Positions 1 through 7,770 of a DNA stretch of 8,731 nucleotides are shown here, piece after piece. Origin of the DNA: Acidobacteriota bacterium (GTDB lineage Bacteria; Acidobacteriota; Vicinamibacteria; Vicinamibacterales; JAFNAJ01); NCBI GenBank assembly GCA_017860085.1, contig JAFNAJ010000086.1, positions 1-8,731 on the forward strand, read 5' to 3'. The notes under the pieces were generated by a model. That model saw only the letters and a program-made list of their open reading frames with translations. It was not told where the DNA came from and ran no database searches. Position numbers and translations under genes: made by a program. The first letter of the stretch is position 1. Every line of letters begins with the position of its first letter.

Positions 1-1443
1 AGTCGTGCCCTTCAAGATGCTCCGAACCTCGCCCTCTGCCCGGATGTCACCACCGAACTTCGCGTCGATGCGCTGCGCCTCGACCGTGACGGCTTCCTCG
101 TCGATCCGCGCCAGTCCGGCGGCCCCTGCGGCCGGCGCCACCAGCAGCAGGCGCCCGTCCGCCGGGTCGTAGGTCGCCTCGGGCGCCGACGCCTGCCGAC
201 CCTGTTCCTTGAAGGTGGCGCCGCCCGTGAACGTCGCCTTGTCGAACGATGCGAAGCCGCCGGAGACCGCGGCCACGAGCCCCCGTGCGCGGGCCGTGCG
301 ATCGACCGCTGGCGCGGCTTTCGTGGCGGCGCGGGTCTCGCGGAACTCCACGCCCCCGCCGAAGCGCGCTGCCGTGAGCCCTCGCTCCGGGGCGCCTGAC
401 GCGTCGAGGGTCGCCGATCGTATCCGCCGGCCTGGATTCGCCCCAGCCTGCGGCAGCTCCAGGTCGACGGCCTGACGCGCCGTGAGTCCGACGAGCGTGG
501 TGCCGTCAGGCGCAAGCTCCAGGTCGATCGACTCGGCCGACAAGCGCCGGCGATCGGCCGCGTTGGATCCTCGCAGACGAACCGATGCCGCGCCGACGAG
601 CGTCGCCCGCTGGAGCACTTGTCCGTCGGGTCCGTAGATGAGGTCCATGTCCCGGGCCGCCATGTCCTCGATGCCACCGGAGCCCGCACCCGAGAACCGG
701 GACTTGCCCCGCAGCTCCACGCGCTGCAGAAGGTCTTGTGGCGACAGGAACGCCACGGCAGCATCGCCTTCGAGCACCTGGTTGTCGCGCGTCATCGTGA
801 CGCCGCGGTCGAATCGAAGGTAATGCTCACGGCGCGCAAATCCCGCGGCACCGGCTTCGATGTGGGTAGTCCCCACTCCCTGGGCATCGGGCTTGACGTC
901 GATCCGCACGCGGTCGAGCAGCCACACGACATCACGCCCGTTGTCGTAGGTGGCGCCGAGCGAGCGACCGCTGGTCCGCCCCCGGGCAAACGCCACCTCG
1001 CCCGGGAGCCGAACCACGCCCTCGGCCTGGTCGTACAAGGCCTTCGACGTCTTCAGCTCGAGACCGTCGCTCGCCGTCACCACCACGTCGCCTTCGAGGG
1101 TGACAGATCGCTGATCGCTGGCCAGCGCCGCCGTGGCGGCCGTGATGTTGAAATCTCGCCCGCCTCGCTGCGGCACGGAGACCGCGATGTCCCCGAACTT
1201 GGTTGTGCCGTCGGCGTAGCTCAGCGCGCGCTTGAAGACGACGCGGAACTCGCGTCTGGTTCCCTTCGCCAGGACGAACTCGCCCGTCGTCGTCTCGCTC
1301 ACGGCTGCCGGGTCGAACCGCTCGGTGGCCGGGGCGCCGCCGCCGTCGACCGGCCGCTCGCGGATCGCGAGGTACACGGCGACAGCGAACAACACCGCGA
1401 AGATGCCGAGCGCCAGGCGAAGATGCCGAATCCAGCGGGCCAT
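1..1443 (-). CDS. lptC: LptC/OstA-like LPS-transport protein, 3' end outside the window
   Basis: The reading frame starts with ATG at 1443 and stays open for 481 codons to the left edge, so the C-terminus is missing. The start is firm because an in-frame TGA lies two codons upstream (1447-1449). Residues 9-27 form a hydrophobic segment after a basic N-terminus (MARWIRHLR), a typical signal anchor that leaves the rest in the periplasm. Residues about 50-185 match the LptC pattern: LEGDVVVTASDGLELKTS (117-134), then a YD-x-GVVRLPGEV stretch and a YDNG...DRVRIDV close. Residues about 195-330 and 340-481 repeat OstA/LptA-like beta-strand signatures (for example VTMTRDNQVLEGDAAV, ATFTGGATFKEQG, EAQRIDAKFGGDIRAEGEV). 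LptC passes lipopolysaccharide from the LptB2FG transporter to the LptA bridge. E. coli LptC has about 190 residues, so this is a long form that may combine LptC and LptA-like domains. It follows recJ by 100 nt. The exact family name is less certain than the LPS-transport assignment. Confidence 0.8.
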   Translation of the reverse strand, partial: MARWIRHLRLALGIFAVLFAVAVYLAIRERPVDGGGAPATERFDPAAVSETTTGEFVLAKGTRREFRVVFKRALSYADGTTKFGDIAVSVPQRGGRDFNITAATAALASDQRSVTLEGDVVVTASDGLELKTSKALYDQAEGVVRLPGEVAFARGRTSGRSLGATYDNGRDVVWLLDRVRIDVKPDAQGVGTTHIEAGAAGFARREHYLRFDRGVTMTRDNQVLEGDAAVAFLSPQDLLQRVELRGKSRFSGAGSGGIEDMAARDMDLIYGPDGQVLQRATLVGAASVRLRGSNAADRRRLSAESIDLELAPDGTTLVGLTARQAVDLELPQAGANPGRRIRSATLDASGAPERGLTAARFGGGVEFRETRAATKAAPAVDRTARARGLVAAVSGGFASFDKATFTGGATFKEQGRQASAPEATYDPADGRLLLVAPAAGAAGLARIDEEAVTVEAQRIDAKFGGDIRAEGEVRSILKGTT

Positions 1444-1543
1444 GTCTCAGCGTCGCGACGCGCGACGCGGTCCTCGTTCAATCCTAGCGCAGCCGTGCGT
1501 TGGTGCTGCTGCCCCCGCGCGACCCGGCGCCCGGGCCGCCCCG
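1444..1543. other. recJ-lptC intergenic gap
   Basis: This 100-nt gap is the only intergenic space longer than 15 nt. On the minus strand, just past the recJ stop, a short GC hairpin (CCCGG-CGC-CCGGG, 1523-1535) is not followed by a T-run, so it is not a convincing intrinsic terminator. A TAGGAT hexamer (minus strand, 1481-1486) could pass as a -10 box, but the sequence 17 nt upstream (GCAGCA) does not resemble TTGACA. I therefore cannot say whether the lpt gene has its own promoter or is read through from recJ. Confidence 0.6.
1450..1475 (-). promoter_or_regulatory. Hairpin between a distant Shine-Dalgarno and the lptC start
   Basis: On the minus strand the lpt leader reads GAGGA (1475-1471), CC, then GCGTCGCG-CGT-CGCGACGC (1468-1450), then TGAGAC and the ATG at 1443. 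The inverted repeat is a perfect 8-bp GC-rich stem with a 3-nt loop. The GAGGA is the only purine-rich Shine-Dalgarno-like run nearby, and its linear distance to the ATG (27 nt) is too long. Folding the 19-nt hairpin leaves an effective spacer of 8 nt (CC plus TGAGAC), which is within the usual range. The inverted repeat is seen directly; its role in translation is inference. Confidence 0.45.
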
Positions 1544-3259
1544 CTACGAGGCAGGACGCACGTCGGCCACGTTCAACTCGATGGTCGTCTGTCCTTGGAA
1601 CGTGTTGCGTTCGAGCGAGAACGCGAGGTCGGCGCCAAGGCGACTCGCCTCGAAGGCCGCCAGCCGATCGGCCGCGCGCCAGGCCACCGCCCTGAACAGC
1701 CGTCCACCCTGCCGGACCGTCATCGTGAGGTGCCGGTCCTTCAGCCTGGTCGGGCCCGTCACGATCTCGACCCCGTGCGCCGAGAACACCGGCCGTCCGT
1801 TGCCCATCCCGAACGGGGCGAGGCGCGAGACGCCCTCCACGACCTCAGGCGTGATGTCTCCGAGGGCCAGCCTCGCATCGACCCGCAACCGCGGTCGCAG
1901 GTCGTCGGGCGACAGCCGTTCGTCCGCGTGATCGGTCAGGCGCTTGCGGAGGTCGCCGATCCGCGACGCCGGCAGCGAGAACCCAGCGGCTTGCTTGTGC
2001 CCGCCGAAGCGATCGAACAGGTCGGCGCACCGTTCCAGGGCGGCCAGCATGTCGAACGAGGGGAGGCTCCGGCACGAGCCGTGCCCCGTGTCGCCGTCGA
2101 TTGAGATGACGATGGACGGTTTCACGAAGGTCTCGACGAGCTTCGACGCGACGATCCCGATGACGCCGCGGTGCCAACCGTCGCCAGCCACCACGAGGAG
2201 GTTGTGGGCACCGATGTCGGGGTCCGCCTCGATGCGGCGCCTTGCCTCAGCCACGATGGTTGCTTCCTCCTCCTGACGTTTCGCGTTCTCGACGTTCAGG
2301 CGCTCCGCCAGCTCACGGGCCAGCGGCCACTCGTGCTCAGCCGAAGCCAGCAGGAGGCGTGTCGCCAGGTCCGGAGTGCTCATGCGCCCCGCGGCATTGA
2401 CCCTCGGAGCCAGCACGAATGCCACGTGGTAGCTGTCGATCGCGCGTCCACCCAGGCCCGCCGCGTCGAGCAGGGCCTGGAGGCCCACCGCGTGAGGGCC
2501 GGCCGACAGCTGTTCGAGGCCGATTTTCGCGATGACGCGGTTCTCGCCGACGAGCGGCACGACGTCGGCCACGGTGCCGAGGGCGGCGATCTTCAAAAAG
2601 GACGGCAGCCACCGCTCGCGACCCGCCCTCGTGCAGAGCGCCTGCGTCAGCTTCAGGGCGACGCCCGAGCCCGCGAGGTCCTTGTCCGGGTACGAGCAGT
2701 CGCGGCGCTTCGGATTGATCACGGCCAGCGCGTCCGGCAGCTCGCTGTCCGGCTCGTGGTGATCGGTGACGATGAGGTCGACGCCAAGGTCACGGGCGCG
2801 CCGTGCCGCTTCGATCGACTTGATGCCGCAGTCGACCGACACCACCACCCGCGCGCCTTCGGCCTGCAGGTGATCCACTGCCTGGGGTTGCAGGCCATAT
2901 CCGTCGCGCAACCGCTCGGGAATGAAGTGCACGACGTCGCCGCCGAGCCGCTCGAGCACGCGCCGAAGCATCACCGTCGACGTGACACCGTCGACGTCGT
3001 AGTCGCCGTGAATGGCGATCCGCTCGCCACGCTCGATGGCCGCGAGCAACCGGTCCACTGCCTTGCCCAGATCAACGAGCCGCAATGGGTCGTGCAGATG
3101 CGCGAGATCCGGCGAGAGGAAGCGCGCGGCCGCGTCAGGATCGCCGAGCCCGCGAAGGTACAGGAGGCGTGCCACGACCGGCGCGACGCCAAGCTCGCGT
3201 GACAGCGTCTCGACGACCCTCTCGTCGTGGACCGGATGCTCCCAGAGGCGTTCGCGCAT
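1544..3259 (-). CDS. recJ: Single-stranded-DNA-specific 5'-3' exonuclease RecJ
   Basis: This 571-residue protein matches the usual length of RecJ (577 in E. coli). RecJ degrades single-stranded DNA 5' to 3' in RecFOR recombination, mismatch repair and fork processing, using two metal ions. The DHH-family motifs appear in order: HGDYDVDG (84-91), SVDCG (141-145), VTDHHEP (164-170, the DHH signature) and GTVADVVPL (228-236). NAAGRM (288-293) follows. The DHHA1 domain carries DGWHRGVIGIVASKL (360-374) and FGGHKQAAGFS (418-428). Residues about 455-571 fit the C-terminal OB domain, including APFGMGNGRPVF (481-492), a RecJ hallmark. All metal-binding motifs look intact, so it should be active. The ATG at 3259 lies 15 nt after the accA stop. 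The best upstream Shine-Dalgarno (AGGCGG, about 11 nt away) overlaps that stop, which suggests coupled translation. The stop is TAG. Confidence 0.96.
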   Translation of the reverse strand: MRERLWEHPVHDERVVETLSRELGVAPVVARLLYLRGLGDPDAAARFLSPDLAHLHDPLRLVDLGKAVDRLLAAIERGERIAIHGDYDVDGVTSTVMLRRVLERLGGDVVHFIPERLRDGYGLQPQAVDHLQAEGARVVVSVDCGIKSIEAARRARDLGVDLIVTDHHEPDSELPDALAVINPKRRDCSYPDKDLAGSGVALKLTQALCTRAGRERWLPSFLKIAALGTVADVVPLVGENRVIAKIGLEQLSAGPHAVGLQALLDAAGLGGRAIDSYHVAFVLAPRVNAAGRMSTPDLATRLLLASAEHEWPLARELAERLNVENAKRQEEEATIVAEARRRIEADPDIGAHNLLVVAGDGWHRGVIGIVASKLVETFVKPSIVISIDGDTGHGSCRSLPSFDMLAALERCADLFDRFGGHKQAAGFSLPASRIGDLRKRLTDHADERLSPDDLRPRLRVDARLALGDITPEVVEGVSRLAPFGMGNGRPVFSAHGVEIVTGPTRLKDRHLTMTVRQGGRLFRAVAWRAADRLAAFEASRLGADLAFSLERNTFQGQTTIELNVADVRPAS

Positions 3260-3274
3260 GGCTCGAGGGGCCGC

Positions 3275-4246
3275 CTACGTGGTCTCCTCGACGAACTCGG
3301 CGCCGAGACGGCCCATTCGCCGGAACTTCTGATACCGCCGGTCGAGACGCTCGCTCGGGGGGATGGCCGTGACCTCGGCCAGCGCGCGCGAGAGGGCCAC
3401 GTCGAGGGCCTTGGCTGCGGCCTCCGGAGCGTTCTGCGCGCCGCCGTTGGGCTCCGGCACGATCTCGTCGATGATGTCGCGGGCGAGGAGGTCCTCCGCC
3501 GTGATCTTCAGCGCGTCGGCCGCCTCGGCCTTCCGCGAGGCATCACGCCACAGAATGGCGGCGCACCCCTCGGGTGGAATGACGCTGTAGATCGCGAACT
3601 CCTGCATCAGGATCCGGTCGCCGATGGCAATGCCCAAGGCACCGCCGCTACCACCCTCCCCCGTCACGAGCACGACGATCGGTGTGTCGAGCGCAGCCAT
3701 TTCCCTGAGGTTGTAGGCGATGGCCTCGGCCACGCCCCGCTCCTCGGACTCGATGCCGGGATACGCGGCGGGCGTGTCGACGAACACCAGCACCGGGCGG
3801 CCGAACTTCTCGGCGAGCTTCATGGCCCTGATGGCCTTGCGATAGCCCTCGGGGCGCGAGTAGCCGAAGTTCCGAAGGATCTTCTGCTTGGTGTCGCGCC
3901 CCTTCTGATGCCCGACGACCAGCACGTCGCGACCGTGGTACTGCGCAAACCCCGCGACGATCGAGTGATCGTCGGCAAACCGGCGGTCGCCGTGAATCTC
4001 GGTGAACCCGTCGAACAGGCGCTCGATGTAGTCCAGGGTATAGGGCCGGGCGGGGTGCCGCGCCACCTGGACGCGCTGCCACGGGGTGAGCCGTGCGTAC
4101 AATTCCGCGCGGATCTGCTCGGCACGGCTGCGCAAGGCCGCGATGGCGGCATCGCGCTGGTCGGTGCGCGGCATCATGCTCAGCGCTTCGATCTCCTTCA
4201 GGAGGACGCCAACGGGTTCTTCGAACTCTAGGAGATCAACAGCCAC
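3275..4246 (-). CDS. accA: Acetyl-CoA carboxylase carboxyltransferase subunit alpha
   Basis: This 323-residue protein matches bacterial AccA (319 in E. coli). With AccD it forms the carboxyltransferase that moves CO2 from carboxybiotin to acetyl-CoA, giving malonyl-CoA, the committed step of fatty-acid synthesis in the cytoplasm. The N-terminal helical part holds LTPWQRVQVARHPARP (53-68) and IHGDRRFADD (84-93). The crotonase-like core carries GHQKGRDTKQK (112-122), FGYSRPEGYRKA (127-138), DTPAAYPGIESEERG (157-171), the oxyanion-hole glycine run GEGGSGGALGI (196-206) and SVIPPEGCAAILWRD (221-235). All are standard AccA signatures. The start is GTG at 4246, chosen because a strong Shine-Dalgarno (GGGAGGA) lies 6 nt upstream and the N-terminus (LLEFEEPV) aligns with the family. 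It lies 15 nt after dnaE; dnaE-accA adjacency is also found in E. coli. The partner accD and the biotin subunits are not in the window. The stop is TAG. Confidence 0.97.
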   Translation of the reverse strand: MAVDLLEFEEPVGVLLKEIEALSMMPRTDQRDAAIAALRSRAEQIRAELYARLTPWQRVQVARHPARPYTLDYIERLFDGFTEIHGDRRFADDHSIVAGFAQYHGRDVLVVGHQKGRDTKQKILRNFGYSRPEGYRKAIRAMKLAEKFGRPVLVFVDTPAAYPGIESEERGVAEAIAYNLREMAALDTPIVVLVTGEGGSGGALGIAIGDRILMQEFAIYSVIPPEGCAAILWRDASRKAEAADALKITAEDLLARDIIDEIVPEPNGGAQNAPEAAAKALDVALSRALAEVTAIPPSERLDRRYQKFRRMGRLGAEFVEETT

Positions 4247-4251
4247 GGGGT

Positions 4252-4258
4252 TCCTCCC
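4252..4258 (-). promoter_or_regulatory. Strong ribosome-binding site of accA
   Basis: The minus strand reads GGGAGGA here, ending 5-6 nt before the GTG at 4246 and just after the dnaE TGA (4262-4264). It is the best Shine-Dalgarno in the window and decides the non-ATG start of accA. Those of dnaE (AAGG) and recJ (AGGCGG) are weaker. Confidence 0.8.
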
Positions 4259-4261
4259 GAC

Positions 4262-7200
4262 TCAGCGCAGGGTAATCGAGCCGACGCCGCAGATCTGCTC
4301 GACGTCGGCCACCAGCCGTTCCGAGGGTCGCACCTTCATCTGCTTGACGTCCGCCCGAAAGCGCATGGGGCGGCCTGCCGTTCGCAGCTCCACGTCCAAG
4401 CGCACCGGGCGGTCGCCGCGGTGGCGTTGGAGCACGTCCGCCAGCTGCTCGAACGTCGGGCGACCGTGCGGAGGCACCGCGACCCGGATGGCCACCTGGT
4501 GCGACAACTGCTCGCTCAGCCGGGCGATGGTGAGAATCTCGGAGGCCACGAACCTCGACGTCTCGTCGTCTCTCTCGAACTTGCCCCGCACGACGAGCAT
4601 CGCATCGTCTTCGACCAGCGCGCCGTACTGACGAAATGCCTCGGGGTACACCACGACCTCCACCGCACCGGCATCGTCTTCCAGCTTGAACGTCGCCATG
4701 CGATCGCCCTTGCGCGTCTTCAGCGGCCGCAGCGCCGCGACCACCCCGCCCATGCTCACGTCCGGTTCCGACTGCACGAGCTCGGCGCTCGTCCGTGCGC
4801 CCATGGCCCTGAGGTCGGCGGCATGTCGGCCGATCGGGTGTCCACTCATGTAGAACCCCAGCGCCTCCTTCTCGAACGCCAGGCACTGGGCTTCCGGCAG
4901 CGGAGGCGCGTCGTTCAGGTGGGTGACCTGGTCGGCATCGTCCGCGCCGGCCGCCGCGGCAAACAGGTGCGACTGTCCCTTGTCTCTGTCGCGCTGGACG
5001 CGGTTGCCGTGCTCGATCGCGCGGTCGACCGATGCCAGGAGCCGCGCGCGTCTCCCGGCGAAGGCGAGCGACGCCCAATCGGCCTCGCCGTTGCCCACCG
5101 AGTCGAATGCGCCGGCCTTGACCAGGCTCTCGAGGACGCGCTTGTTGACGAGGCGGAGGTCGACGTCCTCGACGAGGTCGAAGAGCGAGGTAATCTCGCC
5201 TTTCGCCGAGCGAACCGCGAGAATCGACGCGATCGCGCCCTCGCCGACGTTCTTCACGGCGCCCAGCCCGAACCGGACGCCCTCGCTGCACACGGTGAAC
5301 GCAAGCTCGCTCCGGTTCACGTCGGGAGCGAGCACCGGCACACCGAGTTCCCGACACTCCCGCAGGTACATGCTGAGCTTGTCGGTGTTCTGCGACTCGA
5401 TCGTCAGCAGCGCGGCCATGAAGTGCCACGGGTAGTTCGCCTTCAGCCACCCGGTGCGATAGGCCAGCAGCGCGTACGTCGTGGAGTGCGACTTGTTGAA
5501 GCCGTAGCCGGCGAAGTACTCCATCAGGTCGAAGATCTTCTCCGCCTTCCGCTGGGCGATTCCCTTCGCTACGGCTCCACTGACGAAGGTCTGGCGCTGC
5601 GCCTTCATCACCTCCGGGTTCTTCTTTCCCATCGCCTTTCGCAAGAGGTCGGCCTCACCCATCGTGAAGCCGCCCAGGTCGCGGGCGATGCGCATCACCT
5701 GCTCCTGGTAGGCAATGACACCGTAGGTGTCCTTGAGAATCGGCTCGAGCTGCTTGACCTCGTACTTGATCTCCTGCCGACCGTGCTTGCGGTTGATGAA
5801 GTCGTCGACGACCCCGCCCTTGAGCGGGCCAGGCCGATAGAGCGCGTTCAACGCGATGAGGTCGTCGAGCCGCTGCGGCTTCGCCTTGCGCAGCGTGTCG
5901 CGCATCCCCGAGCTCTCGAACTGGAAGACGCCCAGCGTGTGCCCTTCCGAGAACAACTGGTAGGTCTTCGCGTCGTCGAGCGGCAAGGCTGCGACATCGA
6001 GGTCCCGGCCTGTCGTGCGCCTGATCTCCCCGACGGCATCCTCGATCAGCGTCAGGGTGCTGAGGCCGAGGAAGTCCATCTTCAACAGGCCGACCCGCTC
6101 GACCTCCTTCATCGCCCACTGCGTCGTGATCTCGTCGCGCTGTCCCTTGTAGAGCGGGGCGAACTCGATGATGGGCCGGGGGGCAATCACGACTCCAGCG
6201 GCATGTACCGACGCGTGCCGCGTCATGCCCTCGAGTCGGCGGCCAACCGCGAGCAACTCCCGCACGCGCGCGTCCTTGCCCTCGAGATCCTTGAGCGCCG
6301 GGCTCTCCTCGAGGGCCTTGTCGAGGGTCATGTCCAGGGCCGCCGGCACCAGCTTGGCCACCTTGTCGACGTCGGCAAACGGGAGGTCGAGCGCACGACC
6401 GACGTCGCGGATGACCGCCCGCGCCTTCATCGTCCCGAAGGTGATGATCTGCGCGACATTCTCCCGGCCGTACTTCCGCGTGACGTAGTCGATGACCTCG
6501 CCGCGGCGCCGCTCGCAGAAGTCGATGTCGATGTCGGGCAGCGAGATGCGCTCGGGGTTGAGGAAGCGCTCGAAGATCAGGTCGAACTCGATTGGGTCGA
6601 CATCGGTGATCCGCAGGCAATAGGCCACCAGGCTGCCCGCCGCCGACCCGCGGCCGGGTCCGACCGGAATGCCCTGCTCGCGCGCGTGCCGGATGAAGTC
6701 CCAGACGATCAGGAAATAGCCCGGGTACTTCATCCGCTTGATCATCTCGATCTCGTACGACAGCTGCTGCTCGTAGCGATCGAGGCCGTACTTCAGGCGC
6801 CCTGCGGCCTGCAGTTCGCGCAGCCTCGGGAGCCTCGACGCAAAGCCGTCCCGCACCACGTGCTCGAAATAGCCGTCAAGCGTGTAGCCCTCGGGTACCG
6901 CGAAGTTCGGCAGGTGGTGCTCGAGCTGATCGAGATCCACCCTGCAGCGATCGGCGATGCGCGCCGTATTGGCCAGCGCCTCCGGGAATTCGCCGAAGAC
7001 GGCGGCCATCTCCTCGGGTGTCTTCAGGTAGAACTGGTCGCCGTGATACCGCAGCCGCTGCGCGTCCGTGACCGTCTTGCCCGTGCCGATGCACAACAGC
7101 ACGTCGTGCGACTTGAAGTCGTCGCGCCGCAGGTAATGGACGTCATTCGTGCAGACGATGGGCAGGTCGAGCTCGCGCGCGAGAGCCGGGATTCCGGCGT

Positions 7201-7759
7201 TCACCGTGCGCTGGTCGTCGATGCCCTGATACTGCATTTCCAGGAAGAAGTTGCCCGCGCCCAGGATGTCGCGGTAGGCGCCCGCCGCGTCTCTGGCCCG
7301 GGCATACCGGTCGGTGCGCAGACCCGTGGCAACCTCGCCCTTCAAGCAGCTGCTCAGGCCGATGAGGCCGCGCGCGTGCTGCGCGAGCAGGTCCTTGTCG
7401 ATCCGCGGCTTGTAGTAGAAGCCCTCGGTGTACCCGGCGGACACGAGCCGGATCAGGTTGTGAAACCCTTCGTTCGTCTCGGCGAGGAGCACCAGGTGGT
7501 TGGCGGTTTCGCCCGGGGTCCCCGAGCGGCTGCGCCGATCGCCGGGCGCCACGTAGACTTCGCAGCCGAGAATGGGCTTGACGCCCTTCTTCCTGGCCGC
7601 GTCGTAGAAGCTGATCGCCGAGAACATGTTGCCGTGCTCGGTGACCGCGAGTGCCGGCATCCCGAGCCGGCTGGCCTGATCGACCAGCTCGTCGATCCGG
7701 CACGCGCCGTCAAGAAGCGAGAACTCCGTGTGCAGGTGAAGGTGAACGAACTCCGGCAT
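4262..7759 (-). CDS. dnaE: DNA polymerase III subunit alpha (replicative polymerase, DnaE1 type)
   Basis: This 1165-residue protein is close in size to E. coli DnaE (1160). It is the polymerising subunit of the replicative holoenzyme. Residues 1-210 form the PHP domain: HLHLHTEFSLLDG (6-18), VTEHGNM (39-45), GCEVYV (65-70), NHLVLLAE (87-94), LSSCLKGEV (135-143) and CTNDVHYL (203-210). All nine expected metal ligands can be placed (H8, H10, D17, H42, E67, H88, C138, D206, H208). The palm carries GPGRGSAAGSLVAY (367-380), the catalytic PDIDIDF (408-414; D409, D411) and KMDFLGL (560-566; D562). The finger region includes ALYRPGPL (639-646), YQEQVM (684-689) and AGYGFNKSHSTTYA (750-763). Residues about 825-890 hold the helix-hairpin-helix part, QSHLF (929-933) is a beta-clamp-binding pentapeptide, and about 1000-1075 is the OB fold. 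The ATG at 7759 lies 11 nt after the guaA TAA, and its weak AAGG overlaps that stop. The gene ends with TGA. No intein or frameshift is visible. Confidence 0.98.
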   Translation of the reverse strand: MPEFVHLHLHTEFSLLDGACRIDELVDQASRLGMPALAVTEHGNMFSAISFYDAARKKGVKPILGCEVYVAPGDRRSRSGTPGETANHLVLLAETNEGFHNLIRLVSAGYTEGFYYKPRIDKDLLAQHARGLIGLSSCLKGEVATGLRTDRYARARDAAGAYRDILGAGNFFLEMQYQGIDDQRTVNAGIPALARELDLPIVCTNDVHYLRRDDFKSHDVLLCIGTGKTVTDAQRLRYHGDQFYLKTPEEMAAVFGEFPEALANTARIADRCRVDLDQLEHHLPNFAVPEGYTLDGYFEHVVRDGFASRLPRLRELQAAGRLKYGLDRYEQQLSYEIEMIKRMKYPGYFLIVWDFIRHAREQGIPVGPGRGSAAGSLVAYCLRITDVDPIEFDLIFERFLNPERISLPDIDIDFCERRRGEVIDYVTRKYGRENVAQIITFGTMKARAVIRDVGRALDLPFADVDKVAKLVPAALDMTLDKALEESPALKDLEGKDARVRELLAVGRRLEGMTRHASVHAAGVVIAPRPIIEFAPLYKGQRDEITTQWAMKEVERVGLLKMDFLGLSTLTLIEDAVGEIRRTTGRDLDVAALPLDDAKTYQLFSEGHTLGVFQFESSGMRDTLRKAKPQRLDDLIALNALYRPGPLKGGVVDDFINRKHGRQEIKYEVKQLEPILKDTYGVIAYQEQVMRIARDLGGFTMGEADLLRKAMGKKNPEVMKAQRQTFVSGAVAKGIAQRKAEKIFDLMEYFAGYGFNKSHSTTYALLAYRTGWLKANYPWHFMAALLTIESQNTDKLSMYLRECRELGVPVLAPDVNRSELAFTVCSEGVRFGLGAVKNVGEGAIASILAVRSAKGEITSLFDLVEDVDLRLVNKRVLESLVKAGAFDSVGNGEADWASLAFAGRRARLLASVDRAIEHGNRVQRDRDKGQSHLFAAAAGADDADQVTHLNDAPPLPEAQCLAFEKEALGFYMSGHPIGRHAADLRAMGARTSAELVQSEPDVSMGGVVAALRPLKTRKGDRMATFKLEDDAGAVEVVVYPEAFRQYGALVEDDAMLVVRGKFERDDETSRFVASEILTIARLSEQLSHQVAIRVAVPPHGRPTFEQLADVLQRHRGDRPVRLDVELRTAGRPMRFRADVKQMKVRPSERLVADVEQICGVGSITLR

Positions 7760-7770
7760 GATCTACGGCC

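Noticed and set aside
12..764. A 250-codon minus-strand frame at the left edge, stop-bounded and longer than any other closed frame there.
   Set aside because: It overlaps the lpt gene on the same strand in another frame and its product is an Arg/Ser/Pro-rich sequence typical of an out-of-frame reading. The continuous 481-codon frame has an anchor and LptC-like motifs.
1481..1486. TAGGAT on the minus strand as a -10 box for the lpt gene.
   Set aside because: It matches four of six consensus positions, but the hexamer 17 nt upstream (GCAGCA) does not resemble a -35 box, and there is no exact extended -10.
1523..1535. CCCGG-CGC-CCGGG hairpin after the recJ stop as a terminator.
   Set aside because: The stem has only 5 bp and no T-run follows on the minus strand, so it lacks the features of an intrinsic terminator and could be chance in GC-rich DNA.
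619..1695. A 358-codon plus-strand frame opposite the lpt gene, and similar frames at 1232-2104 and 2171-3202 opposite recJ.
   Set aside because: They face the real genes in register and end at TCA codons of recJ or outside the gene. Their products are Arg-rich without motifs.
3227..4231. A 334-codon plus-strand frame opposite accA.
   Set aside because: It is in exact register with accA codons and ends where accA uses a CTA leucine codon (residue 6). It is a shadow of codon bias.
4236..5450. A 404-codon minus-strand frame inside the 3' half of dnaE, and 5655-6620 inside its middle.
   Set aside because: Both are Arg/Gly/Pro-rich out-of-frame readings of dnaE, and the dnaE frame is intact through both regions.
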